DNA of 24,400 nt from Candidatus Nealsoniibacteriota bacterium (lineage in GTDB: Bacteria > Patescibacteriota > Minisyncoccia > Minisyncoccales > PWPS01): the NCBI GenBank assembly GCA_003554445.1, contig PWGJ01000002.1, positions 1 through 24,400 on the forward strand, read 5' to 3'. The translations under genes and the position numbers were made by a program. The notes beneath the pieces were generated by a model. It made no database searches and was not told where the DNA came from. It saw only the letters and a list, made by a program, of their open reading frames with translations. Positions 1-8,041 of the stretch are shown one piece after another (position 1 is the first letter of the stretch; each line of letters starts with the position of its first letter).

Positions 1-131
1 AGCTGATCCAACCTTTTTTGATTAAAGACTATATACCTTTCTATCTCGATTAAATCATTGTCCAGTAAAAGAGCAGTATTGTTATCAATGCCGGTTATCC
101 TGTGCGGTAAGTTAAATTTCTTGTCGCTCAT
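1..131 (-). CDS. Partial hypothetical gene (5' end only)
   Basis: An open frame starts with ATG at 131-129 and runs off the left edge of the window, so only the first 43 codons are visible (begins MSDKKFNLPHRITGID). Its start overlaps the TGA stop of the upstream stabiliser gene in an ATGA arrangement, which implies translational coupling and membership of the same late operon. No family is recognisable from this fragment. Position after a beta-propeller connector protein suggests a tail or virion component, but that is inference only. Confidence 0.6.
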   Translation of the reverse strand, partial: MSDKKFNLPHRITGIDNNTALLLDNDLIEIERYIVFNQKRLDQ

Positions 132-1771
132 TCACTCACCGCCATCCTTCTTTTCGGCTTAAATGGTATCGTTATCCCCCTGATCTCGCATTTGCCTTTG
201 CGCTTGTGCGATATTTTAGGCGATAAATACTGCCACCTGTTTGAAACTACATCCATATTATACTCCCTGGTTAAACCCTTGCTGCGGTAGTATTGCAGGT
301 TGTTGTAATTAAGCTCGTTAAACCGCTTGTTGTAATCAACGCATACTGCTACTTCCGCTACCTCTTCGGTGTCCGGGGAATCTTGCATAAATAGCTTGCG
401 TGACTTCTTCTCTATTTCAGGCATCCCCATATCGAAGAACTTGCCTTTCCAGTAAGCTTCAATCGGTTCGCCAAAATCTTCTTCCCCCTGGTCTTGCACG
501 TTTACAAACCCTTTAGTAGTATCACCGGCGTAAAATCCTACCCCGGCAGCCTGTCCTTCGTTGTAGAAGCAGTAACAGGAGCCTGCATTACCCGTCATCG
601 GGAAAAAGGCATTGTTCTGGTGGTCATATACCAGCACTAAATTATTAACCCTGCTATCTTCATACGGCAGGGAAAAATAAAGCAAATCATTATGTGCTGT
701 TACTGCAGCCTTGTATAAGTATTCATGGTTCACCTTCGCCCAGGTATCGGGAATTATCTGATCGGATATATTTTGCACATCAGACCCGTTAGTTACGAAT
801 ATCCCGTATTCAGAAACAAAGAAAACATTCAACCTGTAGGTGGTTGCTGCTAAAGGCCCCACGCAGCCAATGGTAGAAGATGCCTGGAGCATGCTAAAAT
901 CCTCCATTGCTGTACCTTTAAGCACATAAATTGCCCTGTTTTTAAAGATCATTAAATCATCCATGAACTTTTGAAGGTTAGTTATTTTATCACCATCTGC
1001 CTTGTTCACGTCCCAATAATATATAGCCGGCCACACTTCCGGCTGAAAAGTTTCCGACCATCTTAAGGTTGAGGGTTCCCTGCTGTCCACACAGAAGATT
1101 TTTTCTTTATGCAAAACAGGGTATTTCCCTCTCATCGGGGCACCGTGCAGAAAACTAAGCCTGTTGCCGTCCCACTTAAACGGCCTGTCTTTACCGTTCA
1201 TACCAACCACAAAATGCACTGCATCATCAAAGACAACTATTTCTGATGGATCCAAGGGAAATACATCATCGGGGTAAGCATTGAAGATGCACTGGTTAAA
1301 TAAAGACTTGTTCGGCATGGCCCTGGGGTTGTCTACTATCACAAAATGCTCTACGTTGTCTTCTGTGTCTTTTCTGTCATCGTTGAATAAAATCAGGTTG
1401 AATAAGGCTGCGTTGAATAAAGAATGTTCTTTGCCGGCCACGACTGTAATTTCTTTGTTGTAAGCATAATCTATCTCTTCAAACTTATTATCTTCCCACA
1501 AATACCCCAGGCCACCGGACATGGCAATTAAGCTGCTGTCATTAGATTCCCTTGCGTAAAAAGGATGCAGGCCCTGAATATGCGCCGGCAGCTCCCCGGT
1601 TATATTGAGCTTAACCTGCCCCTTTCTTTTCGCCAAGCTGCCAATACGTGTTGCGATAAAATTGCAGCACTCGTACGCTGCACCATCGGGGATTACATTG
1701 TTATTTGCTTTTTCCACCTGGCCCTTGCTAAAGCTTCTGATTTCCCAAGCTTGATAATTTTCTAAGGACAA
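128..1771 (-). CDS. Phage stabilisation / tail-connector protein, beta-propeller-like
   Basis: This 547-aa protein probably closes the portal-adaptor channel of a short-tailed virion, like the P22 gp10 stabiliser or T7 gp12 nozzle class. It consists of many short beta-strand segments with recurring Trp/Phe and Gly-Asp turns, opens with a typical 'GQVEKANNNVIPDGA' segment (residues about 17-31) and contains blocks such as VFFVSEYGIFVTNG and NDLLYFSLPY seen in this class. Gene order supports the role: it follows two adaptor-like and two fibre-like genes. The start is TTG at 1771-1769, with GAGGAAG upstream at about 9 nt; no better in-frame ATG exists. Residues about 117-170 hold repeated LFN tripeptides. 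It overlaps the next gene by 4 nt. The class assignment is by pattern and context, not by alignment. Confidence 0.62.
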   Translation of the reverse strand: MSLENYQAWEIRSFSKGQVEKANNNVIPDGAAYECCNFIATRIGSLAKRKGQVKLNITGELPAHIQGLHPFYARESNDSSLIAMSGGLGYLWEDNKFEEIDYAYNKEITVVAGKEHSLFNAALFNLILFNDDRKDTEDNVEHFVIVDNPRAMPNKSLFNQCIFNAYPDDVFPLDPSEIVVFDDAVHFVVGMNGKDRPFKWDGNRLSFLHGAPMRGKYPVLHKEKIFCVDSREPSTLRWSETFQPEVWPAIYYWDVNKADGDKITNLQKFMDDLMIFKNRAIYVLKGTAMEDFSMLQASSTIGCVGPLAATTYRLNVFFVSEYGIFVTNGSDVQNISDQIIPDTWAKVNHEYLYKAAVTAHNDLLYFSLPYEDSRVNNLVLVYDHQNNAFFPMTGNAGSCYCFYNEGQAAGVGFYAGDTTKGFVNVQDQGEEDFGEPIEAYWKGKFFDMGMPEIEKKSRKLFMQDSPDTEEVAEVAVCVDYNKRFNELNYNNLQYYRSKGLTREYNMDVVSNRWQYLSPKISHKRKGKCEIRGITIPFKPKRRMAVSE

Positions 1772-1786
1772 AAGAACACTTCCTCG

Positions 1787-2836
1787 CTATAGCGTACTAT
1801 CAGCAGCTAACCTGCCTGCGCTATCAGTATGACCAAGCTTATCAACATGATCATCTTTACGCTCACCCATGACCACCCACACGATATCATCACTGCAGCT
1901 TTCTTCTGCAGTAATCGTAAACTCAGCACCGCTAATATCGCCTGCTTTTACTCTTGTAAAGCCGTTCTTGTTCTGCAGGGAAGTAACCTCTGCATTTTGC
2001 ACCAGCTCTTCAAAAGTGCCGGCAGCTAAATGCGAACTGCTGCCGATATTAACCGTCTTTGTTTCCCCGTCCATCGTCACCTTGCCCCTGAAAACAACTT
2101 CATACCGGGGGGCACTGGTTGTGCCGAGCCTTATCACTTCCGAGCCGTGGATTGGATGTTCTATTTCGCAAAAACTGGATTTTTTGGTTAAATGCCCTCT
2201 TGAGTCTACTTCTGCTATAAGCTTGGCTTGATTGATTACCTTGAAAGCAACATCGTTCTGAAACAGGTATGTTTCGTTGTTAAACTTCCACCGGGCTGCC
2301 ATGCTTCCGTCAGGGCCTCCACGGTTGATAATCCCATCCCAGGGGCTGTTCTCAATCTGTTCGGGGATATAAACACCGCCGAAGTCGTCATTAACCTTAT
2401 CTTCATCTTCTTCATCCACCGGGGCCTCGTCATTGTGTGCTACCAGGGTCTCGCCGGTAACATTCAATGAGCCGTTGGCACGTATTTCACCATCAACAAC
2501 CATACTGCCACCGATAGTGCCGCCTGATTCACCGATACCGGAAACGTCTTTGACAATATCGGCTAAGCGATTCAAGTAAACAGCAGTAATCCGGTTTGCT
2601 ACTTCGGCCCCGGCAGAATGTGCTTCGGCAGAAGTGCCATCGTAACCACGCTCTAAATCGGTAAAGGTGTTGCTTTCTCTTTTCCCTACCAGGATAATTT
2701 CATTGTCGATAGAGACCGTAAAGGGGCCGTCTGGAGGGAACGAATTACCGTTGCTTACGATGATAGATTCCGATATCTCACTAACGCTATCAGCCAGGGT
2801 TGATATGCCCCGGTTAGATGCTCTTAATGGCTTCAT
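1787..2836 (-). CDS. Fibre-like virion protein, short paralogue
   Basis: This 349-aa protein is a shorter relative of the 557-aa protein encoded just upstream. The N-terminal domain (residues 1-95) shares the pattern SIDNEIIL, a following NTF and a closing VAN-I---Y-N segment. The C-terminal domain (from about residue 150) shares SPWDGIINRGGP, ARWKF, IDHP/IEHP-like and APRY motifs. The segment from the HP motif to the RGK motif resembles a domain often seen in phage tail-fibre and surface proteins. It lacks the middle repeats of its paralogue. A role in host recognition or as a neck/tail appendage is inferred. The ATG directly follows the TAA stop of the upstream gene (TAAATG), so the two are translated as a pair; an AGAGGTG ribosome binding site lies inside the upstream gene. 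Confidence 0.6.
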   Translation of the reverse strand: MKPLRASNRGISTLADSVSEISESIIVSNGNSFPPDGPFTVSIDNEIILVGKRESNTFTDLERGYDGTSAEAHSAGAEVANRITAVYLNRLADIVKDVSGIGESGGTIGGSMVVDGEIRANGSLNVTGETLVAHNDEAPVDEEDEDKVNDDFGGVYIPEQIENSPWDGIINRGGPDGSMAARWKFNNETYLFQNDVAFKVINQAKLIAEVDSRGHLTKKSSFCEIEHPIHGSEVIRLGTTSAPRYEVVFRGKVTMDGETKTVNIGSSSHLAAGTFEELVQNAEVTSLQNKNGFTRVKAGDISGAEFTITAEESCSDDIVWVVMGERKDDHVDKLGHTDSAGRLAADSTL

Positions 2837-4510
2837 TTATCGCACCTCTTTCTTATGCCTGCAATAGCCTTTTTTGCCTTTTTGTTCTTGCTCTAAATTA
2901 ATTTCTTTATCATAAGACAGATCGGGAGCTTCCTCTTTTTCCACTTCAGGAATTAACTGACCCTGATCATCAGTGCGCTTTGAGTCCATGATAAAGTCAT
3001 CTGCCCTTTCTGCCATTACTGCCCAGGCAACTTCGTTATTGCTCTCTGAGTTCTCGCAGATTATTTTAAACTTGCCCTTTTCAATCGGTTTTGATTTAAC
3101 CCTATCGAAGCTGTCTAAGTTATTTAAAAACATTACTTCTGCGTTTTGAGTCAGCTTATCAAAGGTGCCTTTACTCATGTTGCTTGCTTCGTCTATATCT
3201 ACCTCTGCTTCGCCGTTTTGCAAAGCGATCTTGCCCCTGTAAATAAGGTCGTACCGGGGAGCCTCCACGAAACCGTGGTAAAGATCCTTTTCTTCAGGCT
3301 CTAAGGGGTGATCGATAAGAAAGTTGCCGCTACTCTTGAACAGCTCGCCGTCTACCTGTAAATCATCGTAAACCCGGCAATAACCGCCATCCTCTGCAAT
3401 AAATGCAGTGCCACCACTAAATGTAACACGGAAAACACTTGAATCTTGGCGCAAATAACAATGATTATCGAATTTCCACCTTGCACCTACGCTGCCAGAC
3501 GGGCCACCCCGATTAATAATCCCGTCCCATGGACTTGAGTCCATCTGATCAGGAATAAATACACCACCAAAACTGCTGTTTACCGAAGAACCGCTTCTTG
3601 GGCTGTTGAAGTTATGGCCCAGCACTGTATCGCAAGAAACATCTAAGCTGCTGGTAAATGAACAGTTGGCAATCATTAAGTCAGTATCTAGCAGGTCTGA
3701 ATAAATTGAGCCTGCCTTGATTAAACCTGTCCTGATATAACCATCGTCAATGATCGTCCCGTAACTCGTCACCTGGCTCATCATATCGCTGTAATTGTCA
3801 TAACCTAATCTATTTGCTAGGTCGTTTCTTGCTTCATTCCTGGCCGAAGTAGCCTTGCTTGAAGCACCAGCAGGGGTTTCTTTCTCGGAAGGGTCGTAAC
3901 CCGAATCAAAATTAACATCACTGCCAATATGGATCATACTGGTTTTAATAAAACCGCCGACAATGATAGTCTCATCTTTCATAGCCTGCTCTACGCTTTC
4001 ATAGTAGGCCACCTGCCCGACATCATCTTGATCCACCTTTTCTAATGGGCTAAACCCTTCGGCAAATTCAGTCATGCCGTCAATGCGGATCATGTTGGTA
4101 TTGATAAAACCACCGCTAATGATCGTTTCGCCAAGCTGCGCTGCCTCAATTAAATCAGCATACGCTACATCACCTAAATCATCTTTGAGGCCATCTATTT
4201 CTTCTGTTACCTTGTATTCTAAGTAATCATTGATATTGTTAATATAACCGGCCACTATCTTGTTGGCTACCTGGGATTCAGCTTCATGGGTTGCTGTTTC
4301 AGTATTGTCTGCTCCCCGGCCATTTGCTGCGATATGAAACGTATTGCCATCACGACCGCTTAATAGAATTATCTCATTGTCTATCGATACAAAAAAATTC
4401 CCCTCTGCGGGGAAAGCACTACCGTCAACCACATCAAAGCTGCCCGTTTCTGAATCAGGCAATTCATGGATTAGCTTGGTAATTGCCCGGTTTGCTGCAA
4501 ATATTCTCAT
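2837..4510 (-). CDS. Fibre-like virion protein, long paralogue with internal repeats
   Basis: This 557-aa protein has three parts. Residues 1-95 form an N-terminal domain shared with the 349-aa paralogue, presumably for virion attachment. Residues about 115-270 hold three degenerate repeats around G-TII--G-I-T--I (near 128-145, 180-197 and 251-268), a pattern common in phage tail-tip and fibre shafts. From about residue 315 it shares the C-terminal domain of the paralogue, including SPWDGIINRGGP, IDHPLEPE, APRYDLIYRGKI and a late FKI segment. The IDHPLxPxxK-LYH-FVE pattern is known from many tail-fibre-associated proteins. The C-terminus is a charged Lys/Glu tail. Start ATG is preceded by GTAGGTG. 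A receptor-binding or appendage role is inferred; no enzymatic motif is visible. Confidence 0.6.
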   Translation of the reverse strand: MRIFAANRAITKLIHELPDSETGSFDVVDGSAFPAEGNFFVSIDNEIILLSGRDGNTFHIAANGRGADNTETATHEAESQVANKIVAGYINNINDYLEYKVTEEIDGLKDDLGDVAYADLIEAAQLGETIISGGFINTNMIRIDGMTEFAEGFSPLEKVDQDDVGQVAYYESVEQAMKDETIIVGGFIKTSMIHIGSDVNFDSGYDPSEKETPAGASSKATSARNEARNDLANRLGYDNYSDMMSQVTSYGTIIDDGYIRTGLIKAGSIYSDLLDTDLMIANCSFTSSLDVSCDTVLGHNFNSPRSGSSVNSSFGGVFIPDQMDSSPWDGIINRGGPSGSVGARWKFDNHCYLRQDSSVFRVTFSGGTAFIAEDGGYCRVYDDLQVDGELFKSSGNFLIDHPLEPEEKDLYHGFVEAPRYDLIYRGKIALQNGEAEVDIDEASNMSKGTFDKLTQNAEVMFLNNLDSFDRVKSKPIEKGKFKIICENSESNNEVAWAVMAERADDFIMDSKRTDDQGQLIPEVEKEEAPDLSYDKEINLEQEQKGKKGYCRHKKEVR

Positions 4511-4522
4511 GTTTTATTTCAC

Positions 4523-5104
4523 CTACCACCTTAAATTTACTGTAAAACTGCCCTGGTAATGCTGATCCTCGTTATCCACAAACAGGTGCAACAGCCTCAT
4601 TTTTTCCTGCTGCCACATTTCAAACAAGGGGCTGTTTAGCTCCATGTAAATCTGCCTTAATGCATAAGCAACCATGTATTCTGCTGCACCCTCTATGCTC
4701 GGCTCATCATCATCTTCAGTTAACTTCTCAGGATGAGGGATGTATTCGATTATCGCCGTATCTTCTACTCTCGGTATCGGCCATAGATATAATTTACCCT
4801 GCCTTACGTAATAAGAACGCGGTTCTCCGTATTCTTTTCGCTTCATTTCCCGGTTTAAATCTTTGAGTTCGATGCCCCTTTCGCCTATATAAGCATTAAC
4901 CAGCTTTAATAAATCTTCGGGAAAAGGTATATTTTCCTGTTCCGGTTCTATTTCTACCTCTACTGTTTCTTTTTTGTGCGAATACCCGGTCAATTCTTTT
5001 TGCCCGTTGTTGAGAAGCTCGATAATATCATAGTCCCCGTACCGGTCGGGAGGCACATCTACCAGGGCCCTCCTGACCCTGCCGATCATATCTTTTAGCT
5101 GCAT
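4523..5104 (-). CDS. Head-tail adaptor-like protein
   Basis: This 193-aa protein has the layout of short-tailed phage connector/adaptor proteins. An N-terminal helical segment (MIGRVRRALVDVPPDRY, with DIIELLNNGQKEL) is followed by a beta-rich middle with LPFPEDLL-like residues (IPFPEDLLKLV), a YYVRQGKLYLWPIP hairpin, and a helical C-terminus (AAEYMVAYALRQIYMELNS). The middle and last segments are typical of adaptors that bind the portal ring. Its ATG shares one base with the TAA of the upstream gene (TAATG), indicating coupling with the 350-aa protein, which has a similar C-terminal plan. Assignment is by pattern plus position between capsid and fibre genes. Confidence 0.6.
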   Translation of the reverse strand: MQLKDMIGRVRRALVDVPPDRYGDYDIIELLNNGQKELTGYSHKKETVEVEIEPEQENIPFPEDLLKLVNAYIGERGIELKDLNREMKRKEYGEPRSYYVRQGKLYLWPIPRVEDTAIIEYIPHPEKLTEDDDEPSIEGAAEYMVAYALRQIYMELNSPLFEMWQQEKMRLLHLFVDNEDQHYQGSFTVNLRW

Positions 5105-6156
5105 TAATCATCACCCCCGGCAGCCTGGGCTACTGCTTCCCTCCAGGGTTCTACTGCATGGATCCTTTTCATTGCCATCTGTTCTTTGGCCTGCTCGTAC
5201 TCCCGTGAAAAATCCCTTTTCCTTTGAATGTCCTCTTCTTTTTGCGCTACCAGTGTTAACAAGCCTTTCAAGATAACCTCGTGATGTTCTTCCGGTAGGT
5301 TGAACACTTTTTCGCCCTGGTGTTTCCTGATAGTTAGGTAAGCATAGTAATCAACACGTATTTTCCCGTAAGGCTCAGGCAGGTTTTTAACATGAAGCTC
5401 GTTTTTATCCTTCGACCAGCCAATCGAGTAATTGTCATGCACCGGTATTTGTCTCAAGGTTCTCTTGCTCCCCCTGGGGCCGATATAGGTAACGCTTACA
5501 ATATCGTAAGCTTCTCCGGTTAAATCTAAGGTGCAATCATTACCGTCTCTTACCGTAAGCTCTACTTCTTCTGGCACGCATGTTTTTTTAAAGACAGGCT
5601 CATGGATTACCGGTTCTTCAGGCTCTTCTTCTTCCGGCTCCTCTTCCTCTTCCTCTTCTTCTTCTTCCTCCGGTTCTTCTTCCGGTTCAAATAGTTCCGG
5701 CAGCTCTTCCATGAGTTCCAGCAGGTTTGAAGGATGGTCAAATACAGGCTCGCCAAATACACCGGTTCCGGTCAAGGGATAAAACATGTCATAAGTTAAG
5801 CTTTCAGTGATTAATCTTCTGGTCTGAAAGCTAACTTCAAAGGGTTCTGTTTGCTCGATAGTTAATAAATGCCTTACAGCCTGCCAGTAAGAAGTTATCG
5901 GTTTAAGATGAAACTCTACTTCTCTTTGGGCCTGATAGCTTTGTTCTACCGCTATCCTGATATCTCGCTTTGCCTGGTGCAAGTTAACAATTTCGCCGAT
6001 TCTTTCTCCGACAATATATACCTCTTTTGAATCAAGAAGCTTGGCTATAGGGTTTAAGTCCGACAATACGCTGGTGATCATGTTTTCCCAGGTCTGGTAG
6101 TCGTACGATTCCTCAGCGATTGCTTCGGCCTTCTCGATTACCTCAGATACGTACAT
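5104..6156 (-). CDS. Adaptor-like virion protein with Glu-rich linker
   Basis: This 350-aa protein has two domains joined by an extreme acidic linker. Residues 1-140 are mainly helical. Residues about 148-185 are almost only Glu and Pro. Residues about 190-350 form a beta-rich region (VELTVRDG, SVTYIGPRGSKR) ending in a helix after LPEEHHEVILKGLLTLVAQKEEDI. That C-terminal end matches the pattern of phage adaptor proteins, where a conserved LP--YHEAI segment precedes a long helix. It is therefore probably a portal-associated adaptor or neck protein. The start ATG follows GGGGGAT at normal spacing. The gene is coupled to the downstream adaptor-like gene. The linker could be a flexible tether; function is inferred. 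Confidence 0.55.
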   Translation of the reverse strand: MYVSEVIEKAEAIAEESYDYQTWENMITSVLSDLNPIAKLLDSKEVYIVGERIGEIVNLHQAKRDIRIAVEQSYQAQREVEFHLKPITSYWQAVRHLLTIEQTEPFEVSFQTRRLITESLTYDMFYPLTGTGVFGEPVFDHPSNLLELMEELPELFEPEEEPEEEEEEEEEEEPEEEEPEEPVIHEPVFKKTCVPEEVELTVRDGNDCTLDLTGEAYDIVSVTYIGPRGSKRTLRQIPVHDNYSIGWSKDKNELHVKNLPEPYGKIRVDYYAYLTIRKHQGEKVFNLPEEHHEVILKGLLTLVAQKEEDIQRKRDFSREYEQAKEQMAMKRIHAVEPWREAVAQAAGGDD

Positions 6157-6167
6157 TGTTTATCCCC

Positions 6168-6506
6168 CTACGTTTCGGAGTAAAGAATCGCTATTACACT
6201 GCATTCACTTGAATCTGTTTTGCCCTGTATTTTCGCCCTAAACCAGTAAAACCCTAAAAGCGGTACCCTGAATACCCCGTCATCACTGTGCGTGGTTTCT
6301 GTTGCACCTGTTTTTAAGTTGTGTGCTCCTATTTCTTGAAAGGTATCAAGATTGCCTACCGTTCCTTCAAAGACAACTTCACCGTTGCCGATGCCCTCAA
6401 CCTCGACTATCGCTGTTTTAAAGCGGCCATAAAGATCCAGTGAAGTGCCATTGCTGTTACCTGTTTCGTCTAAATGCAAGACCCTGCTATACGGCTCTAG
6501 TCTCAC
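6168..6506 (-). CDS. Small beta-rich structural protein
   Basis: This 112-aa protein is predicted to be nearly all beta-strand. It has a GNGEVVFEGTVGNLDTFQEIG segment and ends with a VPLLGFYWFRAKIQG stretch. That order (a measured value, then a 'RVPLLGFYWFRAKI' strand) is common in small phage virion proteins of the decoration or tail-accessory type. The start is GTG at 6506-6504, chosen because AAGGAGG lies 7 nt upstream and there is no closer ATG. It sits just after a GC-rich hairpin, so its expression may be lower than that of the capsid genes. The exact role is not recognisable. Confidence 0.5.
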   Translation of the reverse strand: MRLEPYSRVLHLDETGNSNGTSLDLYGRFKTAIVEVEGIGNGEVVFEGTVGNLDTFQEIGAHNLKTGATETTHSDDGVFRVPLLGFYWFRAKIQGKTDSSECSVIAILYSET

Positions 6507-6530
6507 CTCGCAACCTCCTTGGGTTAAATA

Positions 6531-6549
6531 ACCCCGGCATAAGCCGGGG
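6531..6549 (-). terminator. Intercistronic GC-rich hairpin, possible weak terminator
   Basis: CCCCGGC and GCCGGGG form a 7-bp stem with a 4-nt loop between two structural genes. On the minus strand it is followed by TTATTTAAC, a short and interrupted T tract. It could act as a partial terminator or protect the upstream capsid mRNA from 3' decay. Downstream genes must still be expressed, so full termination is unlikely. Confidence 0.5.
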
Positions 6550-6556
6550 CCTTAAC

Positions 6557-7063
6557 CTATACTGATGTATAATAAATATACACATTACCCTCAAGATCGT
6601 TGGCATTTGCAGCTAGAATCTTGCCGGTAATATAATCGTTTGTTCCGCCTCTTTGATCTACCTTGTGGACACCGCCCTGGCCGGCACCTGCTGTCCGCAG
6701 GTGATCTTCTACCTTTACTGAGTTAATATTCATGTCGTCAAAGAAACAGTCATCAGTGCCATCGTTTGCGTTGGTTACTCCCACATCCATGACCGAGCTG
6801 GCCGTTCCACCGGCTGCGGTAATATCGACAATTACCCTGTGCACCAATATATCGGCATCTACGGGGTTCTGCCAGGCAAAGGCAATGTCATCTGAATCCC
6901 CTGCTTGCAAAGGCACCTTGGCAACGTGCATATAACTTGGCGGGATCAGGTTAGCATTAAGCACTCCGGTTGAATTGACCACATTGATGAAGTGATCACC
7001 AACCTTAACCTCGAAACCGTTGGAAGTTGCCCAGGGGCCCAGGATATATGTTCTACCGTGCAT
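6557..7063 (-). CDS. Hypothetical structural protein after capsid gene
   Basis: A 168-aa protein with no motif that I recognise with certainty. It is rich in Gly, Asn, Asp and Val and looks beta-structured (FEVKVGDHFINVV; ILVHRVIVDITAAGG; EGNVYIYYTSV), which is typical of capsid decoration or head-fibre-like proteins. The start was set at the second ATG (7063) because AAGGAGG ends only 1 nt before the first ATG at 7069 but 7 nt before this one. It is flanked on both sides by strong hairpins, which isolates it as a unit between the major capsid gene and the connector genes. A high-copy virion protein is a reasonable guess. Confidence 0.55.
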   Translation of the reverse strand: MHGRTYILGPWATSNGFEVKVGDHFINVVNSTGVLNANLIPPSYMHVAKVPLQAGDSDDIAFAWQNPVDADILVHRVIVDITAAGGTASSVMDVGVTNANDGTDDCFFDDMNINSVKVEDHLRTAGAGQGGVHKVDQRGGTNDYITGKILAANANDLEGNVYIYYTSV

Positions 7064-7083
7064 CGTCATTCCTCCTTATCATA

Positions 7084-7111
7084 AGCAGGGGGCTATTAAA
7101 AACCCCCTGCT
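7084..7111 (-). terminator. Intercistronic hairpin after the capsid gene
   Basis: AGCAGGGGG pairs with CCCCCTGCT (9 bp) around a 10-nt loop, 8 nt after the major capsid stop codon. On the minus strand it is followed by TTATGATAAGGAGG, so the T tract is poor and the next ribosome binding site comes at once. An mRNA-stabilising or partial termination function is more likely than full termination. Confidence 0.5.
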
Positions 7112-7119
7112 GTACGTAT

Positions 7120-8016
7120 TTACTGCTTGCAGGCATAGAAGAAGGAAGTCTCAGACGGGCCGAGTGACCAGCGACCGACTACCTTGTACTTGCCAACCTC
7201 AGTATCGAAGTCCTCTTTATCCTGCGCTAAAGTAGGTTTACGCCGTTCAAACCAGTACAGGAATCGTTTCATGCGGTTCATGTCAACGAAAAACCACATA
7301 TCGGAATCATCTAAGAAGTCCCACTCAATAACGTTTACAGCACCTTTCCAGATGTTGACGTTATTCATTGCGGTATCGGGTTCTTGATCGGTATCTGCTA
7401 TGATTTTAGCCTGCTTGCGCAGCTTGGACGGAACAATCAGGGTGTCCATCTGAATCAGCAGCTTATTGCCCTTATCGTCTGTCCAGGTCTTTGCTTCGTT
7501 CCTGATCTCCTCAACGTTATCAGCGTTCAAGGGGCAATTTTCTGCGAAGTTAGACCATGTTTTGTTGTTCTGCGGACTGACCGGGTGGTTGGTTGCTGCC
7601 AACGGTACCCCATCGGGGCCGATTGCAGAACGGCACTCGTTAAACGGAGCAACTGCATGCGCCTGCCTGGTGTGATAAATACTATCAGCCAGGGTCTTAG
7701 TCCTGGCTTTAACTTCCTGATACATGGTGTCCTCAAGAAGTTCACGTTCAATAGTTAGACCGATACTCCATTTATCGTGTGTCCAGGTAGACTTATACCC
7801 TTTATAGATATCTTCATAGTAAACCTGGTTTCCCGATTCGCCCCACTTTTTCATCTGCCCTACGCTGCCGATTTGATGCATAAACTCCTGGGCTTTATTG
7901 GAGCTCTCGACAGTGTACATCACGGGGACAAAATCTTTTAATTGCCCCACATGCTTATCTACGATTTTCCTAAGAGTTGGCAATAAAAACTCTTGCCAAT
8001 TAGCACTCTTCATCAT
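7120..8016 (-). CDS. Major capsid protein
   Basis: This 298-aa protein forms the head shell, presumably with the HK97 fold. It resembles the Mu gpT-like group: a STWTHDKWSIGLTIERELLEDTMYQEV segment (around residues 95-121) with a following run of helix (LADSIYHTRQAHAV), then a GPDGVPLAATNHP loop, a LLIQMDTLIVPSKLRKQA segment and a MWFFVDMNRMKRFLYW strand. These are characteristic of this capsid class. The preceding scaffold and the 245-aa protein, and the following hairpin, fit a standard head cassette. Two adjacent ATGs (8016, 8013) follow GAGGTGAAG; the first is used here. There is no N-terminal delta domain, which fits the separate scaffold gene. Confidence 0.75.
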   Translation of the reverse strand: MMKSANWQEFLLPTLRKIVDKHVGQLKDFVPVMYTVESSNKAQEFMHQIGSVGQMKKWGESGNQVYYEDIYKGYKSTWTHDKWSIGLTIERELLEDTMYQEVKARTKTLADSIYHTRQAHAVAPFNECRSAIGPDGVPLAATNHPVSPQNNKTWSNFAENCPLNADNVEEIRNEAKTWTDDKGNKLLIQMDTLIVPSKLRKQAKIIADTDQEPDTAMNNVNIWKGAVNVIEWDFLDDSDMWFFVDMNRMKRFLYWFERRKPTLAQDKEDFDTEVGKYKVVGRWSLGPSETSFFYACKQ

Positions 8017-8041
8017 TGTTTACTTCACCTCGTTTCAGTAT

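Noticed and set aside
5531..5782. Plus-strand open frame rich in Ser and Gly
   Set aside because: It is the antisense of the Glu/Pro linker codons of the adaptor-like gene; no ribosome binding site and pure low complexity.
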